DNA of 64,000 nt from Tetrastigma voinierianum (taxonomy: Eukaryota > Streptophyta > Magnoliopsida > Vitales > Vitaceae): assembly GCA_016808115.1 (NCBI GenBank), contig JAEQBH010000723.1, positions 159,001 to 223,000 of the forward strand, read 5' to 3'. This document shows positions 1 through 11,749 of this stretch, in pieces. How positions within the stretch are numbered: the stretch's first letter is position 1; the number at the start of each line of letters is the position of its first letter. The position numbers and the translations under genes were made by a program. The notes beneath the pieces are model-generated. The model was not told the origin of the DNA and did not search any database. It saw nothing but the letters and a program-made list of their open reading frames with translations.

Positions 1-2030
1 GCCACTTTATGGTCAACCATGGGATTATGCTGGGTCATGTTATATCCAAAAAAGGAATTGAGGTTGACAAGGGAAAAATTGAATTAATTTCCAAACTTCC
101 TTCCCCTACAAACGTGAAAACCGTGAGACAATTCCTAGGACATGCAGGATTTTATAGGAGGTTCATCAAGGACTTCTCGAAAATTGATAAACCTCTTTAC
201 AAGCTGCTAGAAAAGGATTCCAAATTTAAATGGGATGAAGATTGCCAAAAGAGCTTTGAGGAGCTCAAAGCCTACTTGACAACTGCACCAATAGTGAGGG
301 CCCCCAACTAGAAGTTACCTTTTGAAGTCATGTGTGATGCAAGTGATCTTGCCATCAGAGCAGTTCTTGAGCAAAGAGAATAGGGGAAACCTTATGTTGT
401 CTACTATGCAAGCAAAACTCTAAATGAAGCACAGAGGAACTATACTACCACGTGAGAAAGACTGGCAAGTGGTCTATGCCTTGATAAATTTCATATTCGT
501 GGGCCTGAGCATCATAATTTTCACGCATCATTGCTTTGGGGCACCTCCTACTGCCAAGATGCCAAGGCTAGACTCATTAGATGGGTCCTCCTGCTCCAAG
601 AATTCAACCTGCAGATCAAAGATAAATAGGGAGTGGAGAATGTTGTGGTAGATCATCTTTAGAGACTAACCATAGCACATAACACCCACAACCCTTCAAT
701 CAATGATGAGTTTCCTGAGGGGTTCCTGTTTCTAGTGGAAAATGCCCCATGGTATGCTAACATTGCCAATTTCTTGGTGACAGCAGAAATGCCAGTTGAC
801 TGGAAGGCACAGGACAAGAGGTTCTTCTTTGCAAAGATTCATTCTTACTATTGGGAAGAACCATTCTTGTTCAAATATTGTGATGATAAGATAATTAGAA
901 GATGTGTGCATGAGGAAGAACATCAAGGAGTACTCAGTCACTGCCATGGGAATGCATGTGGAGGTCATTTTGCTTCCCAGAAGACTGCCATGAAGGTGCT
1001 CCAATCTGGGTTCTTTTGGCCTTCTCTCTTTAAGGATGCCCACAACGTATGCTGTGAATGCGACAAATGCCAAAAACAAGGGAAGATCTCTCGCCGTCAC
1101 ATGATGCCTCTAAATCCAATTTTCGTAGTTGATTTATTTGATGTTTGGGGCATCGACTTTATGAGGCCATTTCCTTCTTCTTTTGGATATGTATACATAT
1201 TGGTGGGGGTTGACTATGTGTCTAAGTGTGTAGAAGCAAATCCATGCAGAGTAGCAGACCATAGGGTGGTGCTCAAATTTCTGAAAGAAAACATCTTCTC
1301 CAGATTTGGGGTCCCCAAGGCCATAACTGAAGGAGAACTTGGTACTCTCTACAATAAGCCTTGAGAACCCTCCTAGCTAACATGGTGGTGTAAACACAAA
1401 GTGGTTACCCCTTACCATCCTCAGACTAGTGGTCAAGTTGAGCTCACCAACAGAGAAATCAAGACCATTTCGATGAAAGTGGTGAACTCCAATAGTGGAG
1501 ACCTGGTCTCTGGGATCGCAATTCTTATGGGCATACAGAACAACCTTCAAGACCATTCTTGGAATGTCTCCCTATCGTCTAGTTTATGGCAAGGCATGCC
1601 ACTTGCCATTGGAAATTGAATATAAGGCATGGTGGGCAATTAAAAAGCTAAACCTAGACTTGGGAAGAGCTGGCCTCAAAAGGTTCCTTGATATCAACGA
1701 GTTAGAAGAGTTGCGAAATGATGCCTACTTGAACTCGAAGATTGCAAAGGACAGATTGAAGAAATGGAATGACCATGTGGTAGCCCGCAAAAATTTCAAG
1801 CAAGGAGACCAAGTGCTGCTTTATGACTCCAAGCTCCACCTCTTTCCGGGCAAGCTTAAGTCAAGATGGACCGGTCCATTCTTCATCCATCATGTTTATC
1901 CTAATGGATAAGTGGACCTCCTAAAGTCCAAGGACAACAGGGTATTCAAAGTCAATGGGCTTAGGCTCAAGTCGTATGCAGTACAGTTCCCAATAGACAA
2001 GGAGGAAATACATCTCCTTGACTCTCCATA
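1..2030 (+). pseudogene. E1 pol, 3' half: end of RT, RNase H, integrase (Athila-like, broken)
   Basis: The domain order is that of Ty3/Gypsy polyproteins, which copy the element RNA and insert the cDNA. Positions 9-311 read as the RT connection region (LGHAGFYRRFIKDFSK). A W-to-stop change at 309-311 opens the RNase H part, where CDASD is visible but the expected FTDH has become FTHH; another stop and frameshifts follow near 380-660. Integrase spans 735-1911: a His/Cys zinc-binding region near 930-1075, then WGIDFM with the first catalytic Asp. The usual SDGG is replaced by TEGE, so the second acid is lost. The third acid survives in SGQVELTNRE near 1425-1460. The C-terminal tail continues past a stop at 1909-1911 to about 2030. 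The 5' part lies outside the window. Family assignment is by recognition; no search was run. Confidence 0.9.
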
Positions 2031-2039
2031 AGTTCAACA

Positions 2040-2556
2040 TGCCACTCTGAGTTGGCTTGGTCTCCACTGAGACTGGAATGCTACTCCATTTTTGTTTGAA
2101 TTTTATGTGTTTTAGGCTTTCCTTAGTTGTAGCTTAGTTCAATTGACAGTTTCATGCTTATCTTAATAATTTTATTTTATTTTTTAGTGTTTTATGTTGC
2201 AGGTGTTTCTGATCTAGGTGGTTCATTTATGTAAATGGAAGGCCTGAAGTTTCGCAGGGGTTGAAAATTTTGCAACCACTGCGAATTTTCGCAGTGTTGC
2301 TAATTTTGCAAGGTTGCAATCTCGTTCAAGGTCTTCAGTTCATTCCATGAATCTCCCCGAATTTTCGACTCCTACAATGCCACTGTTCCCCAAATTTTAA
2401 ACTATAGTTTTTGAAAGTCACACAACAGCTTACCCCTTTCACCTTCCCTAAACCCTCTATATAAACCCCTTCCTTATTTCAATTCATTTCATTACCTTTT
2501 CCCCATAGGAGATTTCCTGAAGAAGAAAACCACTCCATCCCCTCCCTAATCCAAGC
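2040..2556 (+). promoter_or_regulatory. E1 internal promoter-like module upstream of the 3' ORF
   Basis: Between the end of pol and the next ATG there is a cluster of GCGAA/TTTCGC-type motifs at about 2250-2325, then a TATA box (TATATAAA) at 2458-2465, about 99 bp before the ATG at 2557. The same motif type stands upstream of the TATA box in the E1 3' LTR (5600-5680, TATA 5790-5797). The matching interval of E6 has both the array and the TATA at nearly the same distance from its ORF. Promoter function is inference from this arrangement. Confidence 0.5.
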
Positions 2557-4054
2557 ATGGCCAAGACCCGTGGTGGGCACAACTCTAGCTAAAGGCCTCA
2601 TGTGCAGCCTTCCTCCCCCCCTCCTACAGATGCCGTGTCGCCTCTTACTAATCCTCCCGCTACCGCCCCACACCTGGCCCGCTACCCACCGCTGCGGCCG
2701 CTGCTATTCAAGGCCCCCGTCCTGCTACCCCGCCCAGAAATTCGACGCAGAAGTCAAAGAGCTGCACAACAAGACCTTTTACAACGTATCTAATTTTCTT
2801 GTCGCCTTCCCAGCTAAGAGATTCCATACCAGGCAACTACACTTCTAGAGCCTTTCATGACCCCGTGTCGGGTTTTTTACCCCCGGGTGGTCATTGACAC
2901 CATGACATTCAGGTGAGTCCCCCATCCTACTATCATCCACTTCTCTATTGATGGACGTACGGAGACACTTCGAGCCTCAGACATTACAGCTACATTAAAT
3001 CTCGATTATCCTCGCCAACTCGACTGAGTATAGACAATGGCCCCACCCCTCGCCTCGGGAGATGGTTCGCCTATTATCCCGGGATGCGACAGCAGATTCC
3101 ATCCTATTCTGAAGACAACTTCTTCCGAGTATGCTCCTCATCGACCACATACTCCGTGAACCCAACCTATTTCCGCTTAGCATATACACAGGGAGAGAGC
3201 CATTCCGAGGCTCTTATCAGATCTCCAAGGGCTTTTGGTTCAGCCCAGCTGAGCTCATCATGACTTCCTTGTTCCACTTCGAGGACAAGGTCCATTGCAG
3301 GAACCTGACCCAGGCTAAGTCCATACCCCTCCTGTTCCCGAGGCTACTTCGTCAGGTGTCAGGAGCATCTCGTTTTCCTAACAGTTCCTGGCCAGAGTAT
3401 CACGAGATCATGAGGCCATTTTCATCATATCAGAGGCAGATTTTGCTCCGTGCTCATAACCTCCCACCCTAGGACTTAGCTGAGGATGAGCCAACAGATG
3501 ACCATCATGTAGAGGCGCTCAAACATCCCTCCAAAGTGGCCTACCGAGGAGCCCCAGATTCAGCATCCAGAGCCCGAGCAATCACGTCCCTACATCGGCC
3601 TCCTTCGCACCTCCCTCCACGCCTCCATACCCTTCGTAGTCAGCTGGACCCAGACGCCGCGACGCTCCATTGCAAAGATATCTCCATATCCCTGGAATTT
3701 CGATATTATGTGGATGCGCCCGCACCTTCATCCACGTCAAGATTCATACGCCATTCGCCTTACGAGAGGATGACAAAAGTCGAGGCCGCCATTGCTCAGA
3801 CCGTAGACATGCTTGCACAGAATAATGCCATCCTCATACAGATTCAAAGCCACCTGAGCTTGCCTCCGATCTCTCCATCAGTGCCTCCCTAGGCCTATTC
3901 AGCTCATCCTCTAGCAGCACCAGTAGCACCTACTCATCCAGCACCCGTAGCTTCACTTGATCTGATCGCAACAGTAGATGCTCCTCCAGCTTCATCAGTA
4001 GCTCCTCAGCCTGCCCCGGATGAAGACGACATCCCACCAGCTGCACACCACTGA
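2557..4054 (+). pseudogene. E1 3' ORF (env-like position; plant-transposon-type protein), broken
   Basis: This reading region begins MAKTRGGH and lies after integrase, where Athila elements carry an extra ORF. Several stops and frameshifts break it. Recognisable pieces are a Pro/Ala-rich N-terminus (2557-2790), a central conserved block around 3125-3330 with ISKGFWFSPAELIM and FHFEDKVH, a LLFPRLLRQ segment, and a Pro/Ser/Ala-rich tail with AQNNAILIQIQSHL (about 3790-3890) ending DEDDIPPAAHH before the TGA at 4052. I recall this layout from plant Gypsy elements under the label 'putative plant transposon protein'; its biochemical role is unknown to me. I see no clear signal peptide or membrane span, so the name env would be positional only. 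E6 and E7 carry diverged copies. Confidence 0.65.
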
Positions 4055-5369
4055 GGAGGTAGCACTTTCTTCCCAAGCTTTCCAAACCGAGCCCCATTGG
4101 GGACAATGTGAAATTTGGTTGGGGGGAGAGTTAGCGAAGGAAGTGGCTTTTACATTTATGTTTTTACTACTATTTTGAGCAACTCATTTGAAGTTGTCTT
4201 GTGGCTTGTCATAGTCTCTTGTGGAAGTCAGAGTTTCTTTGGAAAGCTAAAGCATAGTTATATCTCTTTTTATATACATACAGTACATCTTATAATTACA
4301 GTTTCAAAATTGCATCCATTTTTTATTTTTTTTTGTATTGCCTAACTTTCGATAAGAAAAGTTGAAACGTTTTCCAATTATGTTGATACTAGATTGGTTC
4401 CATGCTTAATTGAGTGGATAATCAGTTAAATTCTTATGGCCTTCAACCTTTTTCTTCCACCTCAAACTAACCACACACTGTGCACATTGGGTTTCATTAA
4501 TAGCCTGAAAAACTGCCTAGCCTCCTAAACCTTGCAAAAGCCTGACCTAGTATCATTAACCACCTTTAATAGGTTAAGGACCCCCATGAAAAGAAGGTCA
4601 ATGTGTCTCCCAAAATAAAAAGAAGTGAAAAAGAAAAATGAAAAGAAAAAGAAAAAGAAATAGAAAAAGAAATAGAAAAAGAAAAATTGCAACGCTTTGC
4701 CTTGAAACCCGAGCATGGTCCGAGGGGTATATGTCAAAAGTCTTTAAAGCCCGGTGCCCTAAGCCAACTGGTTAGGAGTCACAAGCTTTGTCACTCGTTA
4801 CATGGGTGGATAGGTGGAGTTTAATAAGTTGTAGGTGCTGGAGTCTCTAAATCATTCGCAGTCCGGTGAAACTCAAGAGCTCAGGTTCAAAGATCCTGCG
4901 ACCAGATGCCCGCGCCTTACCAGTTGGGATTCATCGGTGGATCCCCGTTACATGGACCTTGGTGAAGTCGATTTCTCAACCTTGCACCCCTACAACGCAA
5001 AAAGAATTGTGGAATAAGAGTGGGTCATGATCTATTTAGCTCATACAGATTAGGTCACATGTAGCTGGGGTCAGTGGAGAGCTAGCTTGCAGTTTATTGT
5101 TGAAAACTGATCAAATAAACACTTAGGTTTTGGTTGAAAGTTCGTTGATTCTCTAGAGAAGGAAACTCTTTTGATGCTTGATTCTCATATGTATCCACCT
5201 TCCGAGAATATTTTTCAAGTGTGGTTTTCGTGATTCTATCGAGGGTCAGCATTACTCATTCACATTCTTTTTGAAATGCCATTTTTGTGAACATAATTTT
5301 GATGTTATTTTTAGTTGCTCTATCTTTCTTTCATTGCTAAGGGACTAGCAATGCATCGGTTGGGGGGAG
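4055..5369 (+). other. E1 3' UTR with two polypurine tracts and an AAAAG microsatellite
   Basis: No gene seen. A polypurine tract (GGTTGGGGGGAGAG) occurs at 4117-4130, directly after the 3' ORF. A second, GGTTGGGGGGAG, occurs at 5358-5369 next to the LTR and is the likely plus-strand primer. A pure-purine AAAAG/AAAAAG microsatellite runs about 4617-4686. Matching sequence occurs in reverse at 40560-40980 (E6) and 60160-60480 (E7), which ties the three elements together. Confidence 0.75.
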
Positions 5370-6655
5370 TTATTACTAATCATCTTAATTAACCCGATTG
5401 GCATATTAAGGTCCTAGCTATACTGCTGATCACATTTTTTTGGCTAATTTTGTAGTTTTTGCAAGCTAACCTCGCCAAAATTTTTGAGTCAACTCGATCA
5501 TGAAGAATCCAAATCGAATTCATAGTTGCAAGTTAGAAACTAGAAGAAAAGAAAGCAAAAACCAAGAAGAAATGGAGCAGCAAAAGAAAGGCAGGGATGC
5601 GAAATTTTCGCTACTTGCAGAAGTTCGTAGGTTACGAATTTTCACAGGTTGCGAATTTTCGCAACCTACGAAATTGGTTCACCATACTTTAGCGACCTGC
5701 CAGACTGCTTTGACCAATTCTTATTTACCGACTACCCTCTGCAAGGTGGGTAGTTTATATATTTTTGTAATTTTTCTTGTCCTGAGCAATATATAAGGCA
5801 GACAAGACTTTGTATAGACATTTTGTTGGATTTTCTGAGATTTAATCACAGCTTTCTAGGCGAGGGTTTCCCCGCCTCTTGCATTTTTCTCTCATTTTCT
5901 CTCCCTTTCTCTCATTTCTTGCCTGCCAAACACCCTTTGAGGATGACAACTCAGAGGATCGTTGACTAAACCTCCTTTATCCTTGAAGAGGAGGGCTACT
6001 GGCTACGGATATGAGGTAACTGAGGTTTCTCATGTTTTTAACACATGGATTTATTGACATTTGTGTCTCTGTCTTTCACACTAGGTTCAAACCCCGTTGA
6101 TGCACCTTGAATGACCAGTACTTGGCAATCTTGTAGAGTTCAGGGGAAGCTTATTGCTAGATTCACTAAGATTCGTTAGTTGCCGTTTATTAGTCACTGT
6201 AAGATAGGTCAGGGAGTTAGGTTTTCACTGTCTGAGAGCATTAATACTCAATAAATTCCATCTCTCAAAAGGAAAATTGTTAGGGTTTAGGTTTTATAGC
6301 TAAATGAAGATCCGGTTCGAGAAATGACTATAGGTCATTCTCCCCAACGCGAGGAAATGGACCCGAGAATCCCTCAGTCATCCTTGGAACCCAAACCCAG
6401 TAGTCTGATGCTTCAAGGAGTTCTCTTTCATATTTTAACTTATTTTATTTTCAAGTTTTAACCATCACAACCCACTGTTTTTACAAAAAAACCCCGAATC
6501 CAAACCAAATTCACCATTTTGGACTTAACTACAAATTTTTTATGCGAAGATAACCCATCACTGTGTTCGAACCTAGAGCCACTATACTGCAGTAGCCATG
6601 CTATGGCAGTAGGAGGAATTAGGTTTATAAATTTTATTGATTTCGGAACACCCTC
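5370..6655 (+). repeat. E1 3' LTR (family A), first ~90 bp missing
   Basis: The sequence aligns by eye with the reverse complement of the LTRs at 38979-40239, 46630-47906, 54293-55562 and 56891-58354: matching start region (ACTAATCAT...), TATA box, the 'gtcattctccccaacg' segment, and a TATAAATTTT-containing end. It follows the polypurine tract directly but lacks the TG(A)TTAGTGC start seen in the others. The right edge against C1 is uncertain by about 20 bp. U3 holds GCGAA/TTTCGC motifs at 5600-5680. Confidence 0.75.
5790..5797 (+). promoter_or_regulatory. TATA box of E1 3' LTR
   Basis: TATATAAG downstream of the GCGAA/TTTCGC array, in the position of an LTR promoter. The reverse-oriented family A LTRs carry a TATATAAAG-like box at the equivalent site near 39830 and 47470. 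Confidence 0.55.
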
Positions 6656-6833
6656 CGTGTCGGCGAATCAGTTTTTCAAGAACAAGAGAAAAACTCACAC
6701 TCTTAAGGTTTGAGATTAGGGTTTCTATAATCAACCATTAGGGTTAGGGTTTCTCCCATAACAACATATTTATAGGAGAAGCCATCCCTATGAAAAGACT
6801 AAAAATCCCTCGCTAAAAGATGGAATATGCTAT
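6656..6833 (-). repeat. C1 LTR, 3' part (split by E2)
   Basis: Read on the minus strand and joined across E2 to 34583-35640, this looks like the end of an LTR: a TATAAATA box near 6768-6776, then 'gggagaaaccctaaccctaa', typical of plant LTR leaders. The join is supported by the GCTAT duplication. Superfamily (Copia or Gypsy) is not settled because no coding region adjoins it. Confidence 0.5.
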
Positions 6834-9603
6834 TGTTTGCCTTTTTCTATATAGACTAAAACCCCTCAAATTAACATAGTTACATGAGCCTTACACTTCT
6901 CTTGCATCCATAAGCCATTTATTAAGTTTACTTGATAAATGACTTTTCTTGAATAACAATCATGATTTAAATATAAGGGTCGTTCAAGACACCGCAAGTG
7001 CACAGCCACATATAGTAAAATCTGAACAAGTCTGTATCATTCCCACGTAGATTAGTAACGACTAAAGATCAACTACCCCAACTACCAAAATTCCATACTT
7101 GTCAATTAAGAACTCATAGTGAAAGTTTTATCTAAACAACAAAAAAATTAAAATCCTATGCTATTAAATACACAAACTGTTTAAACAAAATAAATGAATA
7201 AAATAAATTGTATCTATAAGAATGGATTGAATCAGTTTCTTGTGAGAAACGAAAACTATCAGTGAAATACAATGAAACAGTCAATTCTAGCACTAAAGTT
7301 CATTGCTCTGTTTTATATATGGATCTGATTTTTTTCCAAGATTTCCTAATTTTTGGAATTGGATTTCTCCATATTCACCGGTTAGATATCCTTGCTTCTC
7401 TAAGACGCGATCAAACCAGCCACCACAGATTCAAATTTCTCTTGCAAGATCTGGGTATTTTTCTCTCTCAATACTTCATACCCATTTCCTATTGACAGCA
7501 GACCTTTTGCTTTTCCTTCTCAGGATTTTCGCAAAACTTCTACCACTTAATTGGTGGCTCAACCCTCCAGATCTATGGGTCTTGCCCCTTTCCTTTGATT
7601 CAAGCTAACACGGGGTTAGGAACTTTTACCTTTAGATACAGAACTCTGATTATTTATATTGTTAAATACACCCTCCAACTTCAATTATGAGCGAACGGGG
7701 ATTTATCAAAATGAACTCGTGAGCTCAGCGCTTCATCAATGGTACGAACATACCTAGAAAAAGAATGCTCAAATGTGAATCTCCGTCAGGTCACGCGAGG
7801 GCATCTCGGGATATCGAGTAAGATACATTCCCCATCAGTATTAGTACCAGTACAACTGCACCATAACCATTACCAACAAGTAAATTCAACCCAAATTAGT
7901 TCTCCATATTTTTGCAGGAAAGACTGTAACTAAATGCAAATCAAATCCAAAGCAGACGATGCCTGACATCGTGATTAATTAAGAAATGGAGACCGATCAC
8001 GTACAACCACTCTAATTGCAATAAAACTGAGAAGAAATGAATTCCAAAAATTTGTCTAGATTTCATAAATTTTCGTGTAGTAATATCAAGAAAATAATGG
8101 AAGAAGAAAATCCAAATTTACTGCCTCTCGACAGCTCTACAGATTCTAAATCTAGGAAAAGAAATAAACTAAAAATAAAGAAGAGAAATAAAATCTACTC
8201 TTAAACTATACACCGAAGTTCCTCTCCTTTCCTTTTCGGTAGTGAAGACGAAGCTACTTACTTTTCTTAAAACTACTTATTTATAACTGTCAAAATAAAT
8301 TGGGCCGATCCCCAAAAAGCCCGTGGAATTTAAAGAAAAGCTCAAATATTATCCTATGTCTAACCTCGTTGACGCCGCGATTACGGATTTCTCTTGATTG
8401 CCCGTGATCAGTCGCAACCTCTTTGTTTCTGTTGCAACCAGTTTTATTGCAATTGCTTTTATCAATGGTCGCGACATCGCTTGTAGACGCGACCTTCTTT
8501 GCTCAGTGCTCTCCGCTGATGTCAGGACCCCGCTCATGTTATACACGTTGTCTTTCTCTTCTTCCAAACTTCCGGTGTCATGCATACGCCTAGGTTATGC
8601 CACTTTTCTGCCAAGGCTTTGTATGATGATTTCGGCGTTGCACTTTGATTTTAGCCGCATTGTGTTGGTGGTCTTCTGCCTTCATAGGTTTCAATTTTAT
8701 GTCGCAACTCCAGCCAGCTGATGTTTGTAATTTCTTTTCGCGTCACTTTTCTCCGTGCAAACCAGCCTTTGTTGCAACCAAATTTCCTCCTTCCCATCTT
8801 ATCTAGGTCGCTACCTTCAAGGTGATGTCGCGAATTTCATGTTACTCTTTTTGATCGCATGTACCCCAAATTGCTCAAAAGTAGTCATTGACTTGATTTA
8901 TTATGCTCATCTCTTCTTAGTCACGTACCTAAACGAGTGGTCGCGATATCGCTTCGGATCCTTGATTTGTAAATGGTCGCAATCGCCTGGCAGGGCTTCG
9001 GTTTGGCTTCGTGCCGCGCACCTTCAACCTCTTTTTGGTTGCAACTTAAATCTTCTCATTTATGTCGCGACATCGAGTGGTGTCAATGACATGAAATGGT
9101 TTTCATTTAAAAACTAGTTGCAACATTGTTCTCTTGCAAAGATCCTCAGGCCTGTTAGATCGATCCTTGTATACCTCGAGTGATGTCGCCATCCTCGCCA
9201 GAAGCTCATTGGTGTCATGACATCGAGTGATGTCGCTGACATGGATTTCTTCTGATATCGCTTTGGTCCCGCCAATTACATTTCTTTGTCGCACTTCTTC
9301 TTCAAGTAACGATTTCCAATTTCTTTTAGGACTTCATTTCTTCCTCAGCTGAATTTGGTGATGTCGTGATTCTGGACCGACCGACAACCAAGCTTCTCAC
9401 GCGTAATCTCGATTTTCAGTCATAATTTCACCCCATCAGAACCGGCTTATTCCCGATTTTTGCTGAGATTTTAGCTTTTGCTGTATTTTCCTGCAAAATG
9501 AAATTTGAGTAAAATATCCACATTTCTGCAAACAAATCAACATTTATCTTGTAATATACTCAGAAAAATGGATTAAAAATCTAATGAGTTTTTGGACTCA
9601 TCA
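6834..9603 (-). repeat. E2 3' LTR
   Basis: The minus-strand sequence starts TGATGAGTCCAAAAACTCAT at 9603 and ends ...GGCAAACA at 6834, giving TG...CA termini. It pairs with 31800-34577 over its whole length with many small differences. TATAAATA is on the minus strand at 8285-8278. Between about 8340 and 9400 the U3 holds many copies of GTCGCGAC and decayed forms (GTCGCAAC, GTCATGAC, GTCGTGAT). Open frames here, for example 8398-8721, are broken in the partner LTR and are not called genes. Confidence 0.88.
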
Positions 9604-11394
9604 CCCCAAACTTAATATTTTGCTCATTCTCAAGCAAAGAAAGAAAGAATTGTTTATCCTCAAACAAATAAGCTTAAAAATTTTTAAGGACATTTTTCTG
9701 ATCCATTCCACATTCTTTCTCATTCCACCTTCTAATATGGAAATAAGAAATACCAGCATCATTTTAAATTTCAGTTTCGATTCAAGAATAAGAAATGGTA
9801 TACTTCTATCACAAATTTCTTGATGAACTAATGCATTTAAACATTTTATTCAACAAGTCTTATTCTGTGTGTGTGTGTGCAAGTCTTCAATCCTTTTCAT
9901 CTTCATGTTGAATTTAGTTAATCTTCTGAGAGTTTTCTTGGACTGTTTGTCAAAGTCCCATAGGCTTTTTTTTTCATATTGATCTCCACTAATGTAGGTA
10001 AATTCAACCTTCAAGATCAATGAGGTATTTCAGGCTTGTAATGTCATTTAGGTAATCAAGTGATAAGGAAAATTTAAGTTGCAAATCACCCAGTTTCCAC
10101 TTTTTCTCTATACTTGTTGCCTTCAACTTTCACCCTTTTTTCTTCTTTGTACTTGTTGATTCTCCTCAATCTTGGCCTGATTCTTCTTTTTGAATTCTTT
10201 TTATGGAATTTACTGTGAAGGCACTTTTATTTAGGCCAGTTCTTTTGTTCTTGAACTCTTTGCTTTTTTTTCTAAGTCAGAATAGTGCAATGTTTTGTCT
10301 TCTTAGGCTTTCTATTACTCTTAGAGAACTTTAAGGAAACTCCCATACCAACTGTATTAGGGTACTAGGTGTTAAAACACCTCCCACGAGCTTAATTGTT
10401 CAAGGAAATAGGGCCACAAGACAAAACTTATTCCCTTTTCACTAATTTCGTATCTTTACTTTTTCACCTCCTTCATCAAAAAATTTGGGAAATATTTTTC
10501 CCCCAGACTTGTTTCTTCCTTTACAGTAGACTTTTTTGTACTGGAAACTGGATAATTTGGGCTCTTGTCGTAGGGACATTGCACCAAAGGGAATGAGTTT
10601 TCAGCTGCTTGCCTTGTTGAAGAAATAAGGCCATTTGCCCAAATTAAGGAACTAGGAGAATATGCTTAGCATATATTGAAGGTAGGCTTAGAAAAGCTCA
10701 ACCGCTAAGGATGGTTCTATCACTTCTTGTTGGTCAAGCACTCAAGATTTCGCTCAATCAATAATCTAACAAGTTCTAGGACTATAATCTTTAATCTTGA
10801 ATTTCCTGTAAGATGTTCTTAATTCCTCTCAAAGTTTCATAAGTTTAATCTATGTGATATTATTTCTTCAAGACTTGTACTTATTCACTGTCTACTTACA
10901 TTATTCCAACAAAGTACTTTGTTCCATCAGCAATAACCATTTTTCCAATTTTGCAATCTAAACCGAATTTAACACGTAGCAACACTCCTAATTTCCAAAC
11001 TTTAATTATTCATGCCCCTTATATTTTCCCGAAATTTGTTCCTTGGGAAGAACAGCATTGTTTATTTGATTTATTGTACATAAAAGACATTTATTCTTTA
11101 TGCTAGGCAGAAAATGACAAAAAAACAAAATTTCATATATCGATTCATGAACTAAAAAACAAGTAATTTTGTAGGTCAACAAGAATTTTATTCAAATATC
11201 AAAATATTTCGATGTTGTACAATTTGCTTTCCCTACAAATAAGATTATAACTAAATTAGAGAAAAACTCTTTATTTTGATCTAAAAATCCTATATCTTCC
11301 CTCCTCAAGGCTGTAGCCCCGCCCATTTGTCTCACTGCACTGAGTCAGTTCCAAGAGTGATTCGGCCAAGCAACAAAGTTGTTCAACAACTTCA
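9604..11394 (-). other. E2 3' UTR, distal segment, with polypurine tract
   Basis: No gene seen. The polypurine tract AGTTTGGGG lies beside the 3' LTR. A (TG)n run occurs near 9866-9880. About 9604-10400 resembles 37276-37550 and 48788-49330 of E4. About 10800-11394 reversed matches E3's 3' UTR near 20700-21100. A short GTACTAGGTGTTAAAACACC-like stretch near 10360 recurs in E4 near 49285. Confidence 0.75.
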
Positions 11395-11749
11395 GGATGA
11401 GCTTAAAAGTCATCTATTTTCAGTCCATTTTTCTGATCGATTTATATAAAAAGACCTGGATGATATGCAAGAATACAACAAATCTTTCACCAAACTCCAG
11501 TGCCAGGGAATTCAAAAGAAAGCGTAATTTGCAAGAAAAGTGAGCAAAATGTAATGAAAGCAAGACCGATATAATTGGTCAAGGAAGTTGCAGCAGGAGA
11601 AGCGCAAAAGGATTAAAGAATTTGATGTCGTGAAGCTTTTGCGTAAATCAAAATGGCGATTCAAAGTTGCAAACTACAGCTCCGCCGCGAAATGAAGCGT
11701 AATTGGCACAAAACGAGCTGGGCGTGAAAGAAACTCAAAGTCAAGCAAG

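Noticed and set aside
2557..4054. Calling the E1 3' ORF an envelope gene
   Set aside because: Only the position fits; no signal peptide, transmembrane span or fusion-type segment is visible.
4617..4686. Purine microsatellite as a regulatory site
   Set aside because: Simple AAAAG/AAAAAG repeat that recurs as a microsatellite in E6 and E7; length variation is expected and no function is implied.
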